Origin: Streptomyces sp. NBC_01214
GTDB taxonomy: Bacteria; Actinomycetota; Actinomycetes; Streptomycetales; Streptomycetaceae
Length of the DNA: 64,000 bases
Reading direction: 5' to 3'
Assembly: GCF_026340975.1 (NCBI RefSeq)
Contig: NZ_JAPEOS010000002.1
Location: 2,229,001-2,293,000, forward strand
A model generated the notes under the pieces. The model saw nothing but the letters and a program-made list of their open reading frames with translations. It did no database searches and was not told where the DNA came from. This document shows positions 51,070 through 59,796 of the stretch, one piece after another. How positions within the stretch are numbered: the first letter of the stretch is position 1; each line of letters begins with the position of its first letter. Made by a program: the position numbers and the translations under genes.

Positions 51070-53939
51070 GTCGCCATCCCCAGGTAGGCCTCGGTGAGCC
51101 GGTCCGCGCGCACCTCGGCCCGGGGGCCGCACCAGGAGACCCGCCCCTGGGAGAGGTAGGCCACGGTGTCGGCGATCCCGAGGATCTCGGCCGCCTTCTC
51201 CTCCACCAGGAGCAGCGCCGTCCCCGCGTCGCGGAGCTCGGTGAGCAGCGCGTACACCTCTTCCACCACGCGCGGGGCGAGCCCGAGCGAAGGTTCGTCG
51301 GCGATCAGCACCGCGGGCGGCCGCTGGAGCAGCGGAGCCAGGGCCAGCATCTGCTGCTCCCCGCCCGAGAGCGCTCCGGCGGGGATCGCGCGCCGCTCGG
51401 CGAGCCGCGGGAAGCGGGCGTAGACGGCGGCCCGGGCGTCGGCGTCCTCCAGGTACAGGGCCAGGTTCTCCTCGATGGTGAGCGCGGGGAAGATCCCGCG
51501 TCCCTCGGGGGCGAGCAGCACCCCGGCCCGCGACCGGCGTACGGCCCCGTCCCGGGTCGCGTCCCGCCCGCCCACGTACACCGTCCCGGCCCCGACCGGC
51601 AGCAATCCGGCGGCGACCCGGCAGGCGGTGCTCTTCCCGGCCCCGTTCGGCCCGAGTACGGCGAGGATCTCGCCCGCGCGGACGGTGAGATCGACCCCGT
51701 GCAGCACGAGCCCCCCGTCGTACCCGGCCGTGACCCCGCGCAGCGCGAGGGCGGGTGCGGGCCGTGGGGCGGGGCCGGACTGTGCGGTGGAGCCGAGCCG
51801 TGCGGCGGGGCCGGGCCCTGCGGCGGGGCCGGGCCCTGCGGGGCTTTCCCCCACCCCGCCCTTTCGCCGTTTCCCGGGGCTCCGCCCCAGACCCCGCGCC
51901 TCAAAGGCCGGCGAGGCTGATTCAGCCCGCCCGGCGTTTGAGGGCGCGGGCGCGCAGCGCACGTACGGGGTCCGGGGCGCAGCCCCGGTTTCGGGAAGGG
52001 GCGGGGTGGGGGACGAGCCGCCCGCATGGCCCACCGCTCGCCGCTTCGCCAACCGCACCGGCACCGCCGCGCAGTACCCGTCCGGGTCGTTGGCCAGGGC
52101 CAGCCCCGCCAGCCCGAACAGGATCACCGGCAGGTGCGCCGACTCCGTCACATGGTCCGCCAGCACCCGCGGAGCCACCGCGAACACCAGCCCCGCCACC
52201 ACCGCGTACTGCGGCCTGCGCACACCCGCAGCCACGACCACCGCCAGCCACACCAGCCCGGTCATCGCCGTGAAGTCCGTCGCCGTGATCCGGGTGTTGT
52301 ACGAGGCGTACAGCACGCCCCCGAACCCGGCCAGTCCCGCCGACAGCGTGAACAGCAGCAGTTTCGTGCGCAGGACGGAGACCCCCGAGGCGACGGCCGC
52401 CGCCGGGGCCGACCGGACCGCCAACATCGCCCGCCCCGACGGGGAGTGGCGCAGCGCGGTCAGCCCGGCCGCCACCAGCGCGACCAGGACCACCAGGGCC
52501 ACCCCCAGCGCCCGGTCGTCGGAGAGGTCCACCAGTCCGAACACCGGCCGCGGGATCGACCATCCCGCATCGCCGTTGCGCAGCCAGCGCAGCTGGAACA
52601 GCACCTGGTCGGCCAGGAAGGCCAGCGCCAGCGTGGCCAGGGCCAGGGACCTGCCCCCCAGCCGCAGCGCCGGCAGCGCGACGAGCGCCCCCAGCAGGGC
52701 CGCCGCGCACGTGCCCACCGCCAGCGCGGCCACGAAGGGCCAGCCCCGGCTCATGAGCAGCCCGGCCACGAGCGCGGCGCCGGTCACGAAGGTGCCCTGC
52801 GCCAGCGACACCATCGCCCCGAGCCCGGTCACCACCGTGAAGGACATGAACACGAGCGCGATGGCCAGCCCCTGCGCCAGCAGTCCGCTCCAGAAGGGGG
52901 TGGTCACGGTGTAGAGCGCCACGCACAGCGCTGCCGCACCCGCCGCCCACACCCCCCACCGCCGCCCCCACGAGGCCCCGGCCAGATGGTCGACCGGCGG
53001 CGCGTCCACGGCAGCGACCCCTGCCGTCCGCGCCGTACGGGTCAGCACCAGGAGCCCGCCGAACAGGATCAGGAAGGGCACGGCGGTCCGGAAGCCGGTG
53101 ACGGACTCGGCGAAGGACGCGTACCCCGCCACCAGGTTCTGTAGCACCCCCAGCCCGAGTCCGCCCGCGAAGGCCAGCGGCACGGAAGCGAACCGCCCGA
53201 TGACCGCCGCCGTGGCCGACACGAACAGGAACAGGGTGAAGTCGTGCGCCGACAGTCCGAGCAGCGGGGTCGCCAGCACCCCCGCGAGGCCCGCCAGGCC
53301 CGACGCGATCATCCAGGCCACCGACGACAGCCGGTCGGCACTGATGCCGCGCAGCTCGGTCAGCGAGCGGTTGTCGACGGCGGCCCGCAGTTGCAACCCC
53401 AGCCGCGTGTGCCGCATCAGCACCCACAGGGCCACCGCCACCAGCGCCGTCACCACCCAGGTGATCAGCTGGTCGGAGTCGATGCCGACGCCGTCCGCGA
53501 GCTGCCAGGACCGTGCGGGGCTGGGCCCCACGCCCGGCAGCCCGAACTGGTTCTCCGCCGGCTTCACCGGCGCGCCCGCCTCCGCCAGCAGTTCCACCAG
53601 CCACAACCCGGCGGCCGGCAGCGCCACCAGCAGCCCGATGGTGGCCACGATCTGTGCGGTCTCGCCGACCCGGGCGAGCCGCCGGAACATGAGCCGGTCC
53701 AGCCCCCAGCCGAGACCGGGAGCCAGGACGAGGACCACCAGCAGGGCGGCCGGGACGGCGGGCCAGCCCAGCCCCGAGTGCAGCTCGTAGAAGGTGAGCG
53801 CGCACAGGTAGGCGGTGGCCCCGTGCGCGAAGTTGAACAGTCCGGACGCCGAGTACGACAGCACCAGCCCGGTGGCGAGCAGTGCGTACAGGGCGCCGGA
53901 GACCAGACCGCTCAGCACGAAGACGAGCAGATCCCCCAT
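51066..53939 (-). CDS. Fused LivH-LivM-LivF branched-chain-type ABC transporter
   Basis: This 957-residue ORF combines three components normally encoded separately. Residues 1-300 are LivH-like permease (YSASGLFNFAHGATAYLCA; ADRLSSVAWMIASGLAGLAGVLA). Residues about 325-620 are LivM-like (AMVSLAQGTFVTGAALVAG; LFTLSAGLAGFGGVLYASYNTRIT). Residues about 730-957 are the LivF ATPase (Walker A GPNGAGKST, signature LSGGEQQMLALAPLLQ, Walker B PAVLIADEPSLGLAP). The linker (about 635-728) is Pro/Gly/Ala-rich and encoded by a dispersed repeat element. The substrate-binding lipoprotein gene is directly upstream; the substrate could be branched-chain amino acids, amides or urea. Confidence 0.9.
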   Translation of the reverse strand: MGDLLVFVLSGLVSGALYALLATGLVLSYSASGLFNFAHGATAYLCALTFYELHSGLGWPAVPAALLVVLVLAPGLGWGLDRLMFRRLARVGETAQIVATIGLLVALPAAGLWLVELLAEAGAPVKPAENQFGLPGVGPSPARSWQLADGVGIDSDQLITWVVTALVAVALWVLMRHTRLGLQLRAAVDNRSLTELRGISADRLSSVAWMIASGLAGLAGVLATPLLGLSAHDFTLFLFVSATAAVIGRFASVPLAFAGGLGLGVLQNLVAGYASFAESVTGFRTAVPFLILFGGLLVLTRTARTAGVAAVDAPPVDHLAGASWGRRWGVWAAGAAALCVALYTVTTPFWSGLLAQGLAIALVFMSFTVVTGLGAMVSLAQGTFVTGAALVAGLLMSRGWPFVAALAVGTCAAALLGALVALPALRLGGRSLALATLALAFLADQVLFQLRWLRNGDAGWSIPRPVFGLVDLSDDRALGVALVVLVALVAAGLTALRHSPSGRAMLAVRSAPAAAVASGVSVLRTKLLLFTLSAGLAGFGGVLYASYNTRITATDFTAMTGLVWLAVVVAAGVRRPQYAVVAGLVFAVAPRVLADHVTESAHLPVILFGLAGLALANDPDGYCAAVPVRLAKRRAVGHAGGSSPTPPLPETGAAPRTPYVRCAPAPSNAGRAESASPAFEARGLGRSPGKRRKGGVGESPAGPGPAAGPGPAARLGSTAQSGPAPRPAPALALRGVTAGYDGGLVLHGVDLTVRAGEILAVLGPNGAGKSTACRVAAGLLPVGAGTVYVGGRDATRDGAVRRSRAGVLLAPEGRGIFPALTIEENLALYLEDADARAAVYARFPRLAERRAIPAGALSGGEQQMLALAPLLQRPPAVLIADEPSLGLAPRVVEEVYALLTELRDAGTALLLVEEKAAEILGIADTVAYLSQGRVSWCGPRAEVRADRLTEAYLGMAT
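51848..52012. repeat. Dispersed Streptomyces inverted repeat inside the LivHMF linker
   Basis: Two long imperfect arms face each other. The left arm is 51848-51896 (ending GGGGCTCCGCCCCAGACCCCG). The right arm is 51965-52012 (beginning CGGGGTCCGGGGCGCAGCCCCGG). Between them lies a smaller inverted pair (TCAAAGGCCGGCGAGGCTG and CAGCCCGCCCGGCGTTTGA). I recognise this as the kind of element spread through Streptomyces intergenic regions. Here it is read in frame as residues about 642-697. Confidence 0.75.
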
Positions 53940-53948
53940 GTCGCAGCC

Positions 53949-55217
53949 CTACTTGAAGGGGATCGGTTCGTAGCACTTGAACGGTACGGAGACCTCGTAC
54001 CCGCCGTTCTTCAGCTGTACGAGCGCCCCGCAGCCGAAGCTGTCCTTCTGTCCCTTGGGCTCCGCGCGGTCGCCGACGAGCGTGCCGGAGTCGGAGAAGC
54101 CCTGCGCGGCGGCCTGGAAGGATTCGACGGTCAGGTCCTTGCCGGCCTCTTGCGCGATGGCGAGGAAGAGGTCGGCCGACATGTACCCGGTGAGCATGTG
54201 CATGTTCAGGGGCACTTCCTGGCCGCCCGCGGCCGCCTTGATGTCGGCCTTGAACTGCGCCATCTTCGGATCGGTCGACTCGAAGGGCTGGAACTGCAGC
54301 AGCACGTGCACCCCGTCGAGGGCCTGCTTGGTGGCGTCCTTGGCGAGCAGCCCGGGGTCGTAGTCCGTCGGGTCGGAGAGCAGCCCCTGGTAGCCGCTGC
54401 GCTTGAGCGCGGTGAACAGTCCGATGTTGTTCGGGGGCTGCATGACGGAGACGACGGCGTCCGGGGCCTTGCCGTCGTTGGCGGCGAGGATCTCCTTGAC
54501 GTACGCGGACCAGTCGCTCGGGACGGCGGTGGCGGGCACGGAGGCCTTGGCGTAGGAGACCTTGAAGCCGGCGCTGGTGAAGCCCTGCTGGAAGGTCCGG
54601 ATGCCGAACTTGCCGGCGTCGCTGTCGTTGGCGATGATCGCGACCGATTTGCCCCGGGCCCCGCCGAGGATCTGGCCGATGCCCTCGGGCCAGGTCTGGT
54701 TGAGGGTGCCGCCGGGGGTGGGGACCAGGCAGCCGTTGAAGCCGTAGATGTGGCGGGGTCCGCAGAAGGCGGGCAGGGTGCCCCAGCCGAAGGTGGGGAC
54801 CTTCTCCTGCTCCAGGAAGTCGGCCCCGGAGAAGGTCACCGAGCTCATGGGGGAGACGGCGAAGACCTTGTCCTGCTGGACGAGCTTGCGGGCGGCGGCC
54901 AGGTTCTTGGCGGGGTCCTGGCCGTCGTCCTCCGCGCCGAGGTAGTCGATCTTGCGTCCGTTGATCCCGCCCTCGGCGTTGGCCCGGAGGTAGCGGGCCT
55001 TGGCCCCGAGGTCGGTGTCCTTCTTGCTGTAGCCGCTGGCGCTGGTCATCGACACGATCCCGCCGACCTTGATCGAGTCGTCGCTCACTCCGCGGGAGTT
55101 GCCCGCCGTGTCGCCGGGCTTACCGGGGGAGGTTCCGTTGGTGGAGGCGGAGTTGCAGGCGGAGACGAGCGCGAGGGCCGCCGCCGCGGCGGCCAGGGTG
55201 CGGATCGGTCGCAACAT
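53949..55217 (-). CDS. ABC transporter substrate-binding lipoprotein, LivJ/K type
   Basis: This 422-residue protein starts at ATG 55217 behind GGAGGGGA. The N-terminus MLRPIRTLAAAAAALALVSAC has a lipobox (LVSAC) and is anchored by lipidation. A periplasmic-binding fold of the Leu/Ile/Val class follows: DSIKVGGIVSMTSASGYSKKD, GINGRKIDYLGAEDDGQDPAKNLAAARKLVQQDKVFAVSPMSS, and SVAIIANDSDAGKFGIRTFQQGFTSAGF. It delivers a small substrate to the fused LivHMF transporter directly downstream. The next gene starts 10 nt after the stop. Confidence 0.93.
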   Translation of the reverse strand: MLRPIRTLAAAAAALALVSACNSASTNGTSPGKPGDTAGNSRGVSDDSIKVGGIVSMTSASGYSKKDTDLGAKARYLRANAEGGINGRKIDYLGAEDDGQDPAKNLAAARKLVQQDKVFAVSPMSSVTFSGADFLEQEKVPTFGWGTLPAFCGPRHIYGFNGCLVPTPGGTLNQTWPEGIGQILGGARGKSVAIIANDSDAGKFGIRTFQQGFTSAGFKVSYAKASVPATAVPSDWSAYVKEILAANDGKAPDAVVSVMQPPNNIGLFTALKRSGYQGLLSDPTDYDPGLLAKDATKQALDGVHVLLQFQPFESTDPKMAQFKADIKAAAGGQEVPLNMHMLTGYMSADLFLAIAQEAGKDLTVESFQAAAQGFSDSGTLVGDRAEPKGQKDSFGCGALVQLKNGGYEVSVPFKCYEPIPFK

Positions 55218-55262
55218 GTCGGGGATCCCCTCCGGTTGGAATCCCCGCATTCTGTGCGCGAC

Positions 55263-55310
55263 CTGACGGATCGTCAATATTGTCGACAGATGGAAATGAC
55301 GATCCGTCAG
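55263..55310. promoter_or_regulatory. Paired TGACG-N3-CGTCA operators upstream of the liv operon
   Basis: CTGACGGATCGTCA (55263-55276) and TGACGATCCGTCAG (55297-55310) are exact inverted copies. Each is itself a TGACG-N3-CGTCA palindrome. Their centres are 33 bp apart, about three helical turns. They lie 46-93 nt before the lipoprotein start, suiting a dimeric (e.g. TetR- or GntR-like) regulator bound at two sites. The regulator is not identified. Confidence 0.75.
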
Positions 55311-55399
55311 TTATGGGGTGCGGGTGCCCGGCGGACGACCCGGACCTGCGCCGCGACGTCCCCGGCCGGACCCGGCTCAGGAGGAGTGCCGGACCCGGC

Positions 55400-57223
55400 T
55401 CAGGAGGAGTACAGGGCCGCGACCTCCTTCGCGTACGCCTTCTCGATCGCCCGGCGCTTGAGCTTCAGCGAGGGGGTCAGCAGGCCCCGCTCCTCCGTGA
55501 ACTGCTCACCCAGCACCCGGAAGGTGCGGATCGCCTCCGCCTGCGAGACCAGGGTGTTCGCGGCCACCACCGCCCGGCGCACCTCCGCCGTCAGCTCGGG
55601 GTCACCCACCAGCTGAGCCGCCGGCAACTGCGGCCGGCCGCGCATCGACAGCCAGTGCGCCATCCCGTCCATGTCCAGGGTGAGCAGCGCCGCGATGTAC
55701 GGCCGGTCGTTGCCCACCAGCACGCACTGCGACACCAGCGGATGGGAACGGACCCGCTCCTCCAGCGCGGCGGGCGCGACGCTCTTGCCGTTGGAGGTCA
55801 CCAGGATGTCCTTCTTGCGCCCGGTGATCGTCAGGTACCCGTCCGCGTCCAGCCGGCCGAGGTCGCCGGTGGCCAGCCAGCCGCCGCGCAGGACCGCCTC
55901 CGTGGCCCGGGGGTCGTTGAGGTACCCGGAGAAGATGTGGCTGCCGTGCAGCCAGACCTCCCCGTCGTCCGCGATGTGCACCGTACTGCCCGGGATCGGC
56001 CGCCCCACCGTGCCGTACTTGGTCGCACCGGGCGGGTTCGCGGTCGCCGCCGCGCACGACTCGGTCAGCCCGTACCCCTCGAACACCGTGATCCCGGCCC
56101 CGTCGAGGAACAGCCCCAGGCGGCGCGACATCGCCGAACCGCCCGACATGGCGTGCCGTACCCGGCCGCCCATCGCCTCGCGGACCTTCCCGTAGACGAG
56201 CCGGTCGAAGAGCTGGTGCTCCATGCGCAGCGCGGCCGACGGCCCCGGCCCGGTGCCGAAGGCCTTGCGCTCGCGCGCCTCCGCGTACCGCACGGCCGTC
56301 TCCACCGCCCGGTCGAAGGGGCCCGCACGTCCCTCCGCCTCCGCCTTGCGGCGGGCGCCCGCGAAGACCTTCTCGAAGACGTGCGGGACGCCCAGCACGA
56401 ACGTCGGCCGGAAGGCGGCGAGGTCCGGCATCAACTCGGCCGCAGCCAGTACCGGTTGGTGGCCCAGCTTCACCCGGGCCCGGACGGCGGCCACTTCCAC
56501 CATCCGCCCGAACACGTGGGCCAGCGGCAGGAAGAGCAGGGTGGACGGCTCCTCGCCCTGCCGGGCCCGGAAGACGGACTCCCAGCGGCTCACCAGGGTG
56601 TCGGTCTCGTACATGAAGTTGGCGTGCGTGAGCACGCACCCCTTCGGCCGGCCCGTCGTCCCGGAGGTGTAGATGACGGTGGCGGTCGCGTCGGGCGTCA
56701 CGGCGCCCCGGTGGCGGTGCACGACGTCCTCGGCGACCCCGCGGCCGTCGGCGACGAGCCCGTCCACGGCCCCGGCGTCGAGCTGCCACAGCCGGCGCAG
56801 GTGGGGGAGCCGGTCGATGACCGATCCCACCGTCATGGCCTGGTCCTCGTCCTCGACCACGCAGGCCGTGCAGTCGGAGTCGAAGAGGATCCAGTGGACC
56901 TGATCGGCGGAGGACGTCGGGTACACCGGGACGGGCTGGGCGCCGATCGCCCACAGGGCGAAGTCGAAGAGGGTCCATTCGTACCGGGTGCGGGACATGA
57001 CGGCGACCCGGTCCCCGAAGCGCACCCCCTGGGCCAGCAGTCCCCGGGCGAGCGCGAGCACCTCGGCGGCCAGCTCCCGGGACGTCACGTCCCGCCAGAC
57101 CCCGTCCGTCTTCCGGCCGAGCACCACCCGGTCCGGCTCCTCGCGGGCGTGCTGGAAAACGATGTCGGCCAGGCCGCCGACGGGCGCGCCCGTGACGACG
57201 GGTGGGACGGTGATCTCGCGCAA
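55400..57223 (-). CDS. AMP-dependent acyl-CoA synthetase (long-chain fatty acid type)
   Basis: This 607-residue protein starts at TTG 57223 after GGAGAGGAGCGGG; an ATG at 57301 gives a longer version without family support. AMP-binding signature TVIYTSGTTGRPKGCVLTHAN, the VFEGYGLTESCA motif, YGTVGRPIPGSTVHIADDGEVWLHGSHIFSGY, WLATGDLGRLDADGYLTITGRKKDILVTSNGKSVAP with the catalytic C-terminal lysine region. It activates a fatty acid to acyl-CoA with ATP. It lies just upstream of the liv operon's operator region and next to LysR. Co-regulation is possible but unproven. Confidence 0.9.
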   Translation of the reverse strand: MREITVPPVVTGAPVGGLADIVFQHAREEPDRVVLGRKTDGVWRDVTSRELAAEVLALARGLLAQGVRFGDRVAVMSRTRYEWTLFDFALWAIGAQPVPVYPTSSADQVHWILFDSDCTACVVEDEDQAMTVGSVIDRLPHLRRLWQLDAGAVDGLVADGRGVAEDVVHRHRGAVTPDATATVIYTSGTTGRPKGCVLTHANFMYETDTLVSRWESVFRARQGEEPSTLLFLPLAHVFGRMVEVAAVRARVKLGHQPVLAAAELMPDLAAFRPTFVLGVPHVFEKVFAGARRKAEAEGRAGPFDRAVETAVRYAEARERKAFGTGPGPSAALRMEHQLFDRLVYGKVREAMGGRVRHAMSGGSAMSRRLGLFLDGAGITVFEGYGLTESCAAATANPPGATKYGTVGRPIPGSTVHIADDGEVWLHGSHIFSGYLNDPRATEAVLRGGWLATGDLGRLDADGYLTITGRKKDILVTSNGKSVAPAALEERVRSHPLVSQCVLVGNDRPYIAALLTLDMDGMAHWLSMRGRPQLPAAQLVGDPELTAEVRRAVVAANTLVSQAEAIRTFRVLGEQFTEERGLLTPSLKLKRRAIEKAYAKEVAALYSS

Positions 57224-57326
57224 GGCCCCGCTCCTCTCCGCGCGCCGCGGTGAACGTACCTCATGGTCAACAGGGGGTGACCGGCCTTCGGATACCTCCA
57301 CAAGACCTCCCCAGTGATCACGGTGT

Positions 57327-58184
57327 TCACGCCGTTGACGTGCGACTGAGCCGGTCCGCGCCGGAGAGTACGGCCATGGCCAACGCTTCGGCCGCGGCGG
57401 CCGGACGCGGCCCGCGGAGCAGCGCGAACTCCACCGGCCCGAGCTCCGGCAGCCCGCCGACCCGCACCAGGCCGGGCGGGATCAGCCCCCGGGCGTGCGC
57501 CATCACGCCGAGCCCGGCCCGGGCCGCCGCGATCAGGCCGCTCAGGCTGCCGCTCGTGCACGCGATCCGCCACGCCCGCCCCTCACCCTCCAGCACCTCC
57601 AGCGCCCGGGCACGGGTGATGCCCGGCGGCGGGAAGACGATCAGCGGAACAGGGCGCTCCGGGTCCACCCGCAGTCCCTCCGCGCCGATCCACACCATCC
57701 GGTCCCGCCACACCAGCCGGCCCCGCTCGTCCCCCGGCCCGCGCCGCTTCGCCAGCACCAGGTCGAGACGGCCCGCGTCCAGCCGCTCGTGCAGGGTCCC
57801 CGAGAGCTCCACCGACAGCTCCAGATCCACCTCGGGGTGCTCGTGCCGGAACCCTTCGAGGATCTCCGGAAGGCGCGTCAGCACGAAGTCCTCCGAGGCC
57901 CCGAACCGCAGCCGCCCGCGCAGCCGCGTCCCCGCGAAGAAGGCCGCCGCCCGCTCGTTCGCCTCCAGGATCGTGCGCGCGAAACCGAGCAGCGCCTCAC
58001 CGTCCTCCGTCAGCCCCACGCTGTGCGTGTCCCGGACGAACAGCGGCCGCCCCGTCGCCTCCTCCAGCCGACGCACGTGTTGGCTGACCGTGGACTGCCC
58101 CACCCCGAGCCGCCCCGCGGCCTGCGTGAAGCTGAGCGTCTGGGCCACCGTGAGGAAGGTCCGCAAGTGGACGGGGTCGTACAT
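57327..58184 (-). CDS. LysR family transcriptional regulator
   Basis: This 285-residue protein has an N-terminal winged helix (MYDPVHLRTFLTVAQTLSFTQAAGRLGVGQSTVSQHVRRLEEATGRPLFVRDTHSVGLTEDGEALL), a linker helix and a periplasmic-binding-like effector domain (RGRLRFGASEDFVLTRLPEILEGFRHEHPEVDLELSVELSG). It is the classic architecture of LysR activators. It diverges from the bile-acid:sodium symporter gene, the usual LysR target arrangement. The intergenic region holds the repeat ATCGTGAATCGTGA on this strand. Confidence 0.94.
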   Translation of the reverse strand: MYDPVHLRTFLTVAQTLSFTQAAGRLGVGQSTVSQHVRRLEEATGRPLFVRDTHSVGLTEDGEALLGFARTILEANERAAAFFAGTRLRGRLRFGASEDFVLTRLPEILEGFRHEHPEVDLELSVELSGTLHERLDAGRLDLVLAKRRGPGDERGRLVWRDRMVWIGAEGLRVDPERPVPLIVFPPPGITRARALEVLEGEGRAWRIACTSGSLSGLIAAARAGLGVMAHARGLIPPGLVRVGGLPELGPVEFALLRGPRPAAAAEALAMAVLSGADRLSRTSTA

Positions 58185-58310
58185 ACCGCCACGCTAGCCG
58201 CTCATCACGATTCACGATGGCAGTGAGTGCGGTATGCGGGTTTCCCGATGAACGTCCACCGCCGACCATGAGGGGGAGCCCCCGCCCCGACAGCAAGTGA
58301 GCACCCCCGC

Positions 58311-59354
58311 ATGCGCCGCCCGCACCTTCCCGCCCAGCTGCCGCTGGACCCGTACGTCCTGGCCCTGCTCGCCACCGTGGGCCTCGCCGCCCTGCTGCCC
58401 GCCCGCGGCCCGGCCGCCACCGCCGCCGACCTCGCCTCCACCGCGGCCGTGGCCCTGCTCTTCTTCCTCTACGGCGCCCGGCTCTCCACCCGCGAGGCCC
58501 TCGACGGCCTGCGCCACTGGCGGCTCCACCTCACCGTGCTCGCCTGCACCTTCGTACTCTTCCCGCTCCTCGGCCTCGCCGCCCGAGTCCTCGTTCCCGG
58601 CCTGCTCACCGCCCCGCTCTACAGCGGCCTGCTCTTCCTCTGCCTGGTCCCCTCGACCGTGCAGTCCTCCATCGCCTTCACCTCGATCGCCCGCGGCAAC
58701 GTCCCCGCCGCGATCTGCGCGGGCTCCTTCTCCAGCCTGGCCGGCATCGTCCTCACCCCCCTCCTCGCCGCCGCCCTGCTCGGCGGCGGCGCGGGCGGCG
58801 GCTTCTCCCCCGACTCCCTCCTGAAGATCACCCTCCAGCTCCTGCTGCCCTTCCTCCTCGGACAGGCCCTGCGCCCCCGGGTCGGCGGCTTCCTCTCCCG
58901 CCACGAGAAGGTCCTCGGCCACGTCGACCGCGGCTCGATCCTGCTCGTCGTCTACGCCGCCTTCAGCGCGGGCGTGGTCGCGGGCATCTGGCACCGGGTG
59001 AGCCTCCCGCGGCTCGCCGCCCTGATGCTCGTGGAGGCCGTGCTCCTCGCCGTCATGCTCCTCGCCACCTGGTACGGCCCGGCCCGCCTCGGCTTCGGCC
59101 GCGCGGACCGCATCGCCATCCAGTTCGCCGGGTCGAAGAAGAGCCTGGCCGCCGGACTCCCCATGGCCAGCGTGCTGTTCGGGCCCCATGCCGCCCTCGC
59201 CGTGCTTCCGCTGATGCTCTTCCACCAGATGCAGCTGATGGTCTGCGCGGTCATCGCCCGGCGCCGCGCCCAGGACCCGGAGCCCGAACTCGCCGCCGAC
59301 CGTGTGGCGGACGTCTCGCCCGCGCTCGAACGGCCCGCGTCCCGGGCCCGTTAA
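58311..59354 (+). CDS. Bile acid:sodium symporter (SBF/BASS) family protein
   Basis: This 347-residue membrane protein has about nine helices. Conserved SBF features: LLFFLYGARLSTREALDGLRHWRLHL, CTFVLFPLLGLAA, VPSTVQSSIAFTSIARGNVPAAICAGSFSSLAGIVLTP (central helix-breaking motif) and FAGSKKSLAAGLPMA. It is probably a sodium-coupled importer of an organic anion. Start ATG 58311 has only a weak RBS. The divergent LysR regulator probably controls it. It ends in an uncommon TAA; the ferredoxin gene starts 6 nt later. Confidence 0.88.
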   Translation: MRRPHLPAQLPLDPYVLALLATVGLAALLPARGPAATAADLASTAAVALLFFLYGARLSTREALDGLRHWRLHLTVLACTFVLFPLLGLAARVLVPGLLTAPLYSGLLFLCLVPSTVQSSIAFTSIARGNVPAAICAGSFSSLAGIVLTPLLAAALLGGGAGGGFSPDSLLKITLQLLLPFLLGQALRPRVGGFLSRHEKVLGHVDRGSILLVVYAAFSAGVVAGIWHRVSLPRLAALMLVEAVLLAVMLLATWYGPARLGFGRADRIAIQFAGSKKSLAAGLPMASVLFGPHAALAVLPLMLFHQMQLMVCAVIARRRAQDPEPELAADRVADVSPALERPASRAR

Positions 59355-59360
59355 CGTTCG

Positions 59361-59795
59361 GTGGTGACCTGGATACGCCCGCTCGCCGCGCACGCCGAAC
59401 GCCCCTGCACGCTGGTGGTCTGCCGCGGCTGCTGTTGCGGTGACCCCCGCAAGAACCCCGGCTCCGACCACGCCGGCCAGCTCGCCCGGCTGCGCGAGGC
59501 CGCCGCCGCCTCCGGGGGCCGCCTGGCCGTCCGTACCAGCGAGTGCCTCGGCCCCTGCGCCCAGGCCAACGTCATCGTGGTCCAGCCCACCACCGCGGCC
59601 CGGCGCCGCGGCGCCCGCGCGACCTGGTTCGGCTGGGCCCTGGACGACACCGCGACGGACGAGATCATCGCCTGGGCCGAATCCGGCGGCCCGGGCACCA
59701 CCCCGCTCCCGCCCACCCTGGACCTGCACCGCATCGACCCGCCGACCCCGAAGCCGGCCAAGGACTCCCCGCGCCGCGGCCGCCGGGGGCGCTGA
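59361..59795 (+). CDS. Thioredoxin-like (2Fe-2S) ferredoxin domain protein
   Basis: This 144-residue protein starts at GTG 59361. It is a small thioredoxin-fold ferredoxin: LVVCRGCCCGDPRK near residue 20, and SECLGPCAQANVIVV near residue 60, which together supply four Cys for a [2Fe-2S] cluster. The Pro/Arg-rich C-terminus (PKPAKDSPRRGRRGR) may bind nucleic acid or be disordered. The redox partner is unknown. It is placed between the symporter and a small membrane protein with tight spacing, so it is probably co-transcribed. Confidence 0.85.
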   Translation: MVTWIRPLAAHAERPCTLVVCRGCCCGDPRKNPGSDHAGQLARLREAAAASGGRLAVRTSECLGPCAQANVIVVQPTTAARRRGARATWFGWALDDTATDEIIAWAESGGPGTTPLPPTLDLHRIDPPTPKPAKDSPRRGRRGR

Positions 59796-59796
59796 C

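Noticed and set aside
58204..58220. LysR operator ATCGTGAATCGTGA
   Set aside because: It is a direct rather than inverted repeat and does not show a clear T-N11-A box, so it is mentioned only as context for the LysR gene.
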